A stretch of DNA of 64,000 nt. Origin: Zygnema cylindricum (taxonomy: Eukaryota; Streptophyta; Zygnematophyceae; Zygnematales; Zygnemataceae). The translations under genes and the position numbers were made by a program. The notes beneath the pieces are model-generated. The model searched no databases. It saw only the letters and a program-made list of their open reading frames with translations, and was not told the origin of the DNA. The stretch spans positions 240,656-304,655 of the forward strand of contig JBBHKE010001095.1 in NCBI GenBank assembly GCA_037447655.1. The letters are read 5' to 3'. This document shows positions 56,001-64,000 of this stretch, in pieces. Position 1 is the stretch's first letter. Each line of letters starts with the position of its first letter.

Positions 56001-56151
56001 TCTCCGTAATCGACCGGAAATTGCGGGAAAGTTCTTAAGCGCACTTTCGACTATGGATCCTAGGGTGGCAAAATATCGTGGAATTACGGAATTTCATGGA
56101 ACAGCCGTTGAGTACGTAAAAAAATGTGCAAACGGAGAATTTGTGAGCTGA
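53070..56151 (+). CDS. DUF3445 protein, heme-dependent oxidative N-demethylase alpha-like, seven exons
   Basis: Exons: 53070-53310, 53522-53676, 53789-54001, 54519-54643, 55189-55324, 55559-55683, 55950-56151. All introns are GT..AG, phases agree at every joint, and the total is 1197 nt (398 residues plus TGA). Diagnostic motifs in order: MPYRMITGLRILNPEDDWLE, YLTERYPDRFF, GAVLFPWRWWMNKKLG, LRAIHGPVPLYQKL, WRIGWSVTDNPALYQ, FYRVERQTFVRLPK and GAIIFTIRTYVKPL. These cover the whole PF11927-type domain, known mainly from bacteria and fungi, where relatives bind heme and remove methyl groups from amines. Residues 1-80 are not conserved to my eye. The start is uncertain: ATG 53070 is the first in frame, but an acceptor at 53031 allows an upstream exon. 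The intron after exon 5 begins with a long GA microsatellite. Confidence 0.88.
54974..55147 (+). repeat. CT-rich and TTTTTTCTGAC repeats in intron 4
   Basis: CCCTCTCC microsatellite (54990-55030) followed by about seven imperfect copies of TTTTTCTGAC (55040-55145) within intron 4 of the DUF3445 gene. It may act as an extended polypyrimidine tract before the exon 5 acceptor. Confidence 0.6.
55325..55516 (+). repeat. GAGAGG microsatellite at the exon 5 donor
   Basis: (GAGAGG)n and variants start directly after the exon 5 donor (GAG/GTTAGG) and fill most of intron 5. Open frames on both strands here are artefacts of the repeat. Confidence 0.8.
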
Positions 56152-59089
56152 TAACTGTGTGACACATGGTCACAACTTTGAATGTTTTTCAACTTTGATT
56201 TAATATGGAGCATTTGGTGTATAAAGTAATTCAATTGTTTGTGAATTTTAGTGACAACAAAGGAACGGAAAACCGAAATTGGAAATAGTTGTTCAAGGAA
56301 TTGTCAAGGTTAATTTGAACAAGAATCGCGCAGAATTCGAAAGTGTATAGGTTGTAATTTACAATAATTTTACTTTTTAGCAAGTTAGTGGACTTTATTG
56401 GTTTTAGAATGGATTTCTCAACTTGTTAGTTCATCCATGCAAGTTAAATAAGTAGATGTCGCTGCGATTTGCAATTCAAATTGTTTATAGACAAGAAAAG
56501 TGTTTTTGTCCATTTAATGATAACGACGTAGAAGGCTCGATTGATATCCTTAGGGGTATGTAATTGGTTGTTTAATGTTAGTTATAGTCGGATTAGTAGA
56601 TATGCTTATTTGGGTATATTGAAACGTTTATTGTATATCTTTTCTGGGATTTGAGCTTTTGATTTGTGGATTAGGATTATGCTTGGGAAATGTCTCTAAA
56701 AAGGTGAAATTTGTATGCCAGAAATATCTTCTAAATGTTGTAAGATTAAAGGATTTTGTTATGAAATGTGTCATTTTTTAGCAGAGATTTTGTCGCTTCG
56801 CAAAAAAAAAAATTCAAGTATGTGAACACGTTTTCTTTCAAAAAATAATAATTACCATCAAGGTATGATTTAGAACGTAAGCCAATTCAGGCCTTATTGG
56901 CTCCAGCAACATTTTTTACCTTCGTATAAATTCAGGTCGGAAGGTTTTAAACTTTTGAAGCTTGGAGACTTTGAAAAATGCAACTCTAAAATGTGTGGAC
57001 TATTTATGTGAAAGTACGTTAGAACCGACAAGTCACATCTGAAAAGGTTGATAGTTCTGCCACTTTTTGTAATTTCTGCTTGTCAGTTTTTACTCATAGA
57101 ACTCGAAAAGCGTAGTATTATGTGCTGCATTATTCTCAAAGGGTAATTACTAATTACCCTTTGAGAATAATACGGCACATAATACTAACTAATGACATGG
57201 ACTGATGGACGAAATTTGCCCAAACGTTGAGGGTAAATCTTACATCTTAGGGCAAACCGTACGCTGATTTACTCAAAAACTGTTCTAGCTGTACGTTTAC
57301 CTCAGAGAGTACACGGCGTCACTGGCGTATTGAAACCCGGAGTTTTCTGTTTTGCGGATTGAATCGCAATCTCGGTCCCAATTCATGGTACGGCAAACAG
57401 CTGTGACCAGAACCTGAGATTTTAAAATCTCCTCCGCGAATCACAGGTAAAATCTTCCGCGTATGTCGGAAAAATTTGTATTGTTTGCAACTGTGTGTCG
57501 TTTTCATTATCATTTTCCGTACGCTACTGTAGATTCTTAAACTCTATGCTGTTTTTGTTATGCTGACCGGATGCACTAGAAAAATAGAATAACATCTTGT
57601 TTGGAATTATGAATTTAGAGCGTGAATGAGGACGATGTCATTTCTCAAAATATTGCCGTCGTTCACCAAAATTTTAATTTTTCAATACTGCCCGAAAATG
57701 AAACATTTCTTTCTGACCTTTATGTGTCTTTTTTTCTTTTAATGTAGTACGCTGTCCTTTTTGGCGATGTAGGAACTGTACATTCACTCGGTTTTACTCT
57801 CTTGTCAGATGACCGTACACGGGAAGGACTTTGGTCGTCTCTTTGTGCTAATCTGTCCATTTCCAGAAAGCCTGTTTTACGGTTATGTTTGGATATGCAC
57901 ATATATACAGGTAAAATCAGTAGCCTTATCTCCTGACTATTCCTAACTTCATAGAAACAGAATCCTGCCAGCGCTGTATATAGAAAACGTATCGTGCAAT
58001 TGTTGTTGGATTTGCAATTGAAACTGTCCTATTATAGAATACGTTTATTTAGAAACAAGAAAAACGGCTACATGAGTGAGACGCTCTAATTGCAATACAT
58101 TAATTCTTATTTCACGTGCGTCACCTAAATTCCACGTACTTTTATCCTACATTTCTACAAAACTTTTATTCATTATAGAATCGGTATCCTGGATTCGTTT
58201 GAACAGCTATTTTTGTCCCATTAAAATGTACGGAGATACTGATATCGATTGTGTCTCCTGACAAACTCCTGCCCGTTTATGCTGACCAGGAACATGGAGT
58301 CAGTGAATCTTACACAATAAAGAATGAGTACTTAATTATTCTAACCCTAGATTCTGTTATGGTGTTTTTATTTGCTAAGTACAGATTTAAGACTACCTTT
58401 TTTTGAGTAATCTGCAAGTTTTCGCACAAAACTTTACAAAAGTTCGAATAAAACAAAAAAATGTTGAAGTAAAACAAAAGTATAAGGATGAATTGATTCC
58501 CTATCGCTTTTCTTTGCAAGGTGGTCCATGTAGACCATTTCAGTCATTTCTTACACATTTTTTGACAAAAAAAGGTGTTAAAAGCAGGAAAAAAAAGCGT
58601 AAAGGGGAAGGTGGACAAAGCGTATTATTTAGTCTTATTAGCTGGATTTTCTGTTAGTAAAATAAAAAAAAATCCTTTTTTGTTCTAACAGTTTAGTTTA
58701 AGCGACACTAATGGCAGCATTTTCGACAGCCAATCTCGTCGATTTGGTATTTTTTTTTTTTTTTTAAATTTAGTTACTAAAATCATTTTAAGCATGTAAA
58801 ATTTAAAGAAATCTATCCTTAGATTTGTTAAAGAACAGTAAACTCTAATCAATGTTTGATCTAACATTTATATATAAATAACATAAATAACTAAAATCTA
58901 AATAAGTGTATGAATAATAGAAATAAAGTAGACTAAATAACTATATATTTTTTTTAGATTGCCAAAAACACTGGTTACTGGAATTGAAACTAAGAAAAAA
59001 CTGCTTCTTATTTTTTTTTAAATATTTTTAAAAAGCATTTTAGAAAACATTTTTCAAAAATAAACCTTTTTTACCCTTTTTTTTTGTAG
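56152..59089. other. intergenic, with a large hairpin
   Basis: Presumed 3' UTR of the DUF3445 gene, then AT-rich DNA. The notable structure is the inverted repeat at 57113-57187. An 84-codon frame at 58403-58657 with Lys-rich end is unrecognised. Confidence 0.4.
57113..57187. repeat. 37-bp near-perfect inverted repeat (hairpin)
   Basis: 57113-57149 and 57151-57187 are complementary at 35 of 37 positions with a single-base spacer; the central part reads CAAAGGGTAATTA/TAATTACCCTTTG. In RNA it would make a stable stem about 960 bp past the DUF3445 stop codon. It could be a palindromic transposon scar, a foldback transcript or a cruciform. Confidence 0.8.
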
Positions 59090-62000
59090 GTTGGGCCATC
59101 TCTCCCTCCTCTCAAAAATGGAAATTTCTCTAAGTTCAAAATTATCAAAGTGGGTACTTTGTCTAAATCGACAAATTTGTCGGGAATTTCTCGGAAGTTT
59201 CCAGTTTCTTGTTTCTGGAAAATTCCCGGAATTCCTCGGACCGAAAACAACGATAGTGAAAAACCGATAAAAGACGAAATACCGGGAAATAATAATAATA
59301 ATTCTATTTTGGAGGAACCGACAGAAAAGGCCAAAATAGCTGCAATCGGCTCCGAAATTCTAACTCGAGTTAAAGGTGAGTTTTTGATAAAAACAAAAAA
59401 AAAAAGTTACATGTTTAAAAAATCATGGTTTTATATTATGGTCAGTTTGCTGTTTTACCGTTTCTGTTTTTAAATCTTGTCCCTTATTGGTATTGAGAAT
59501 GACTTTCTTTTCGGGGGAGGGGGGGGGGGGGGGGGGGTGAGAGAGGGGAGGGAGGGAGAGGGGGGGGAGGGAGAGGGGGGGGGGGAGGGAGAGGGGGGGG
59601 GGGGAGGGAGGGGGAGAGAGGGAGGGGGAGAGGGAGGGAGGGGGAGAGAGAAAAAAGTGAGGTGTGCGAGAGAGCGAGAGGGGAAGAGAGAGAAAGAAGG
59701 GGGGAGGGAGAGAAAGATGGGGGGAGGGAGAGAAAGATGGGGGGGAGAGCGAGAGAGAAAGAGAAAAGAAGTTAAGATTTAAAAGCTGGCAAAACTGACA
59801 ATGCTTTGTCGTTTTGTGCTGTAAATAGTATGATATATAACCGTATTGAATCCGATGGAGATGTATCCCTTTTTATGTAAAAGAAATAAAGAATACTTCA
59901 AATACTTTCCACATGCAACTGAACCAAAGATAGTAGAGTAATTACACTGTCGAAGTTTTACCCTTGCTTTGAGTTTTAATCTTTGCTTAAATCTCACAAT
60001 TCCTACAATTTTTTGAGTAATTTTACTTATGGTTTACCCTGAAAGTGTTCAATTTAGCCTTGGCTTCAAGGGACGTTTTTTCAATGTATTTACCTTTTAG
60101 GTGAAAGCTTTGTCGAAAATGTTTTTTTTTTTTTTTTGTGAAAGAAAAGAAGAAAATGCTTTCGACGAGTCGGACGAATACAATTTGAAGTTTTTTTTAT
60201 TTGTGATCTCGTTTTGATAATAGTTAAAATTTGCCAAAATATGCAGAAACACGGTACGAGACACATATAGTACGGGTTAACCACATATGGTGGTTCCAAT
60301 TGTTGTTTTCACACATATGAAATATAATTTTGACTCTGAATAGATTTTGAATCTTTATAGATTTTGACGAAGCAGTCATGGATCAATTTTGTTTTATTAT
60401 GTCAAAAGGCTCAATTGTATTTTATTATTTGGCTCCATTATAGCGTTTTGTAACTATTGAAAATCGATTATCTTCGATAAACCATGTCTCGCTATTGGTT
60501 TTCTTTTTTCAGTGTTTTTCTTTTGTTTTTTTCTTTTCTTTTTTGGTTTGGTCTTTTTTTTTCGCCACTTTTAAACGGGCTTTTCTCAGTGCATTCTTGT
60601 CCATTTCCCATTAGGAGACTGGCAGTCAAAAGGTAAAGAATCTTACCTTTCCATAGAAACCGTCAGATTACTAATCTGTTGGGTGTACACGGAGGAAAAT
60701 GAGTTTAAAGATTAGTGAGTGTAAAATGAGTGTGTAAAGATGAGTGTAACAAATGGGTTTAAAGGCCAAAAAAACCATCAACACTGATAACGATATACGG
60801 TGTACCTGTAAGCGTCAATAATGCGAGCACCTTATGGTATTAGTATCGTGATACATATCCCATCCTTCCTCTCTCCTGTCCTCCTTTCTCTCTTCCTTCC
60901 TCTTTCTTTTTCTCCCCTCTCCTTTCCTTCCCTCCTCAACTGTCTTTTCCTCATCCCTCTTCTCTCTTTATTCCTTTTTTCGTCTTTCTTTTCTTTTCTC
61001 GCTCTCTTGTTTCTCTCCCTCTCCCTCTCTTTTTTCACTCTTTTTCTATTATCTTTTCCTCGTTTTCCTTTTTTTCTCTCCCTTTTTCTTCATTGCGATA
61101 CATATGGTTACTTGTTATCGATATATCATTTCAATTCGGTATTGGGAATACCAAATTTAACTTGCCTCGATACGATACAACCGTTTATATCAAATCGCAA
61201 TGTTTTTGGAAAATCGATAAAATGTACCACGCTAATTGTTAATTAATGAAATGTACAACGCCAAAAATTGTTAATCAGTAAAATCTACAACGCTATAAAT
61301 TGTTAATCAGTAAAATGGACAACGCTAAAAATTGTCAATTATATTCCCGGATTTAAATTAATGTGATCGTTTTTGTTTTCTAGTGTTTCGTTGTGAATTC
61401 AGCGCTTCACGTAAAATACCAAAAATAGAACAAAACAACGTAAAATACTTAAAAAAAAAAAATTGAAGTACCCGGAAAAAAAAAAGAACGAAATTAGTAA
61501 GAATCAGGAAAATAGGATTTTGTCCACATTTTAAGTTAAGGTTAACCTGTAACTTAAAACTGTTATAGGTTAAATACTCCTAATTAAAATCTCTTAACTA
61601 ATTTAAAAAAAAAAAAAAGACAAAGAAAAACTAAACTACACTAAAAAGTCTTTAGAATATGTAAAAAAAAAATATAAAAAAAAATGACAAAAAGAACCCT
61701 TTTGTTTGCAACAAATTAAATTTATAAGTATACAAAAAGGACCCAACTTTCACATTTTTAACTGAAATTCATTCCTCCCTAAAAAATTGAAAACATAATA
61801 TCATAAATAGTGAACGTTTTTATATTCCATACTAAATTCGTGACAGCATCTATTAGCATATTAGTATATATTAACATGCTTACAGTCTTTCAAAGGCATT
61901 CATTATTGATTGTTAAGATTTTTTTTTTTTTTTAACTTTTTAAAAATGGATTTCAAAGCAATTTTAATCAACTTGCTGTGGTTTTCATGAACTCCAGTTT

Positions 62001-63899
62001 TTTAGGTTCTCAAGAAAATCTCATAATGGGCATCTTTGAGAAGCCCGGTGATAATTGAATGATTTTTATTGATTAAATCAAGTTTTTTAAACTCCGAAGT
62101 CTTTAATTCTCATAATTTTTGTTTTCATTTTAATTTTGGCTTCGTCTTTCGGTTTTTTTTTGTTTCTCATTCTGTTTTTGATTTTGTATTCGCCTTTATT
62201 TTTGACTTTGATTTTGATTTCGATTTTGATTGTCATTTTTTTCCTTCTTTTATTATTTTTCTTTCTTTTACTGTTTTTTTTCTCTTTTCTTTACTCTCTT
62301 TCTCGTTTTTTTTTTTTCAACTGCAGTATCAAGCGATGGTAGCGTTTCGTTCGAATATACAATTCTGGAAAAAGACAGTTTTCCATTTTTTGTGGACGCA
62401 AGTATTATTTCATTTTTAACAATTGAAAACGAAGATGGTTCGATAAAAAAACCGAGTCACGAAGATATCGCAAAATTTGTCGGGATTCCAGTTGACCTTC
62501 TTGAGGAGGAAAAAGATGAAATTATTTCAGAAAAGAGTAACATTTTGAATGAAAAGAGTGAAACAACGAATGAAAAGAGTAAAATTACGAATGAAAAGAG
62601 TGAAATCATGGAGGCTTTGGAAGAGAAAATGGAGTCTCTTAAAGAATCGGTGATAGCTTTGAAAGAGGAGATTGTGGAATCAATTATTGAAAGTGAAAAA
62701 AAAAACAGTAAAGAAGTCGGGGAGTCTAAGCAAGAAGAGTATAGAGAAGAAATAGGACAAATTGTGGAAAAAATTGAGACAGAAATTGAAAAAATTGAAG
62801 CGGTTGTGGAAGAAGAAATTTTAGAGTCCAAAGAAAATGAAGCAGTTAAGGAAGAAGAGACAAAAACTGAAACAGAAACTGAATCTGAAACAGAAATTGA
62901 AGCAGTTAAGGAGGAAGAATTAAAAACTAAAACAGAATCTGAAACAGAAACTGAAACTGAAACAGAAATTGAAGCTATTAAGGAGGAAGAAACGAAAACT
63001 GAACCAGAAACTGAAACTGAAATTGAAGCTGTTAAGGAGGAAGAAACAAAAACTGAACCAGAAACTGAAACGGAAATTGAAGCTATTAAGGAGGAAGAAA
63101 CGAAAACTGAACCAGAAACTGAAACAGAAATTGAAGCTATTAAGGAGGAAGAAACGAAAATTGAACCAGAAACTGAAACTGAAATTGAAGCTGTTAAGGA
63201 GGAAGAAACAAAAACTGAACCAGAAACTGAAACAGAAATTGAAGCTATTAAGGAGGAAGAAACGAAAACTAAACCAGAAACTGAAACTGAAATTGAAGCT
63301 ATTAAAGAGGAAGAAACAAAAACTGAAACAGAAATTGAAGCTATTAAGGAGGAAGAAACAGAAACTGAAACAGAAACTGAAACCAAAGCTGAAATAGGAG
63401 TTGAAGCTATTAAGGAGGAAGAATCAAAAAGTGAAACAGAAACTGAAGCAAATAAGGAGGAGGAGCAGGAGGAAGAAAAAATTTCAGAGATCAACGAAAT
63501 TGAAGCAATTAAGGAAGAAGAATCGAAAACTGAAAAAGAAACTGAAACGAAAACTGAACCTGAATCTGAAACCAAAACAAAAATTGAAGCTATTAAGGAA
63601 GAAGGAACAGAAGCTGAAACTGAAACAGACACTGAAGCAATTGTAAAGGAAGAGGACGAAGAAAAAAACTCAGTGGTAAAAGAAACTGAACCAGTTAAAG
63701 AAAATGCATTAATTTCAGAAGATCAACTTGAGTCAGTTTTGGAAAATATTTTGGAAGAAAATGTTCCCGAGTCAAAAGAAACTGAAACAGAAATTATTGA
63801 AAAACAGAAATTGGAGGAGAAAACCCCATCACTCGTTGTATTAGCAGCTTCTGCCGCGACATCAAATGAAGAGAATTCGACAACAAATGATTATTCTAA
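59090..63899 (+). CDS. unrecognised gene, two visible exons, acidic repeat protein (partial)
   Basis: Exon a (59090-59375) follows a TTTTTGTAG acceptor. It encodes VGPSLPPLKNGNFSKFKIIK, later IPGIPRTENN, and ends AAIGSEILTRVK before GTGAGT. Exon b (62327-63899) starts after a CTGCAG acceptor in matching phase: SSDGSVSFEYTILEKDSFPF, SIISFLTIENEDGSIKKPSH, DIAKFVGIPVDLLEEEKDE. It then becomes almost wholly Glu/Lys/Thr/Ile. Six 18-residue units of the type EAIKEEETKTEPETETEI (54-bp DNA repeat, 62971-63294) and looser copies follow. At 63900 a strong donor GTGAGT overlaps a possible stop (AAGTGA), so the gene probably continues outside. No family is recognised; the acidic part is likely disordered or helical. 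Upstream exons are also expected, since exon a opens on an acceptor. Confidence 0.6.
59376..62326 (+). other. long intron of the acidic-repeat gene
   Basis: 2951 bp, GTGAGT at the start and TTTCAACTGCAG at the end. It holds a G/A microsatellite (59512-59770, with a run of about 17 G), a pyrimidine-rich zone (60845-61095) and T-rich sequence up to the acceptor. It also has diverged tandem copies of AATGTACAACGC..AAATTGTTAATCAGT near 61245-61345. The long open frames in the microsatellites are artefacts. Confidence 0.55.
62971..63294 (+). repeat. coding minisatellite, six 54-bp units
   Basis: Six units start at 62971, 63025, 63079, 63133, 63187 and 63241, each beginning GAAGCT(A/G)TTAAGGAGGAA and ending GAAATT. 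They are in frame with the acidic-repeat exon. Because the unit is a multiple of three and lacks stops in several frames, long shadow ORFs occur on both strands. Confidence 0.9.
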
Positions 63900-63903
63900 G
63901 TGA

Positions 63904-64000
63904 GTTTTAGTCTCCCTCTCCCACTTTTTCTTCCTCTCTCCATTTCTTCTCCCTCTCCCTCTCCCTTTCCCTCTCCCTCTCCCACTCCCTTTTCCTCTCC
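63904..64000 (+). repeat. CCCTCT microsatellite at the window end
   Basis: (CCCTCT)n pyrimidine tract immediately after the probable donor at 63900, running to the window edge; likely intronic. Confidence 0.7.

Noticed and set aside
53070-56151. DUF3445 gene as bacterial contamination
   Set aside because: Six GT..AG introns with consistent phases exclude a bacterial source for the assembled sequence.
59477-59782. Gly-rich 101-codon ORF
   Set aside because: Encoded entirely by a G/A microsatellite in an intron.
60821-61246. Leu/Phe/Ser-rich ORF resembling a membrane protein
   Set aside because: Produced by a polypyrimidine tract; no start context or conserved residues.
62457-63632. 391-codon antisense ORF and a Lys/Leu-rich sense-frame ORF over the acidic repeat
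   Set aside because: Both are shadows of the stop-free 54-bp coding minisatellite; the sense frame is supported by splice phases and a non-repetitive start.

Overview
This window looks like intergenic DNA from the nuclear genome of a green plant or streptophyte alga, with two host-type genes at its right end. Supporting signs are chromodomain Ty3/Gypsy elements, Copia elements whose primer-binding site matches a plant-type initiator tRNA-Met, a hAT transposase gene, spliceosomal introns with GT..AG borders, and long GA/CT microsatellites. The species cannot be named from sequence alone; an early-diverging streptophyte is a guess.

Layout. 1-7.3 kb holds a solo Copia LTR with an intact 5-bp target-site duplication (TSD), a probable C2-domain gene remnant on the minus strand, and a 504-bp MULE-like element. 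7.28-36.77 kb is one Copia element (element A) recognised by its two LTRs and matching TSD ATTCG. It has been blown apart by nested insertions: a rearranged chromodomain Gypsy (B), a Copia 3' half (C) fused to Gypsy integrase, a partial LTR (F), a nearly complete minus-strand Copia (D), and a 3.8-kb non-autonomous LTR element (E). E sits inside D's 5' LTR and its two LTRs appear identical. A Harbinger-like DNA element sits in A's 3' region.

36.8-50.7 kb is a DNA-transposon field. It has a split tRNA-like gene, an uninterrupted 651-aa hAT transposase gene with 23-bp subterminal tandem repeats, two hAT-type elements sharing one 8-bp target site, three members of a Harbinger-like family (one lying inside element A), a second MULE-like copy, and another TTA-flanked element.

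53.1-56.2 kb is a seven-exon gene for a DUF3445 protein (heme-dependent oxidative N-demethylase alpha-like). 59.1-63.9 kb holds two exons of an unrecognised gene whose last visible exon encodes a long acidic repeat; it probably runs off the window.

Most distinctive observation. In the Copia family the gag ATG lies exactly 20 nt before the end of the LTR in six LTR termini. The primer-binding site that follows is complementary to the anticodon arm of initiator tRNA-Met (a half-tRNA primer), not to the tRNA 3' end, and it is itself part of the gag reading frame. Element E shares the primer-binding site but lacks the ATG, as expected of a non-coding parasite of that machinery.
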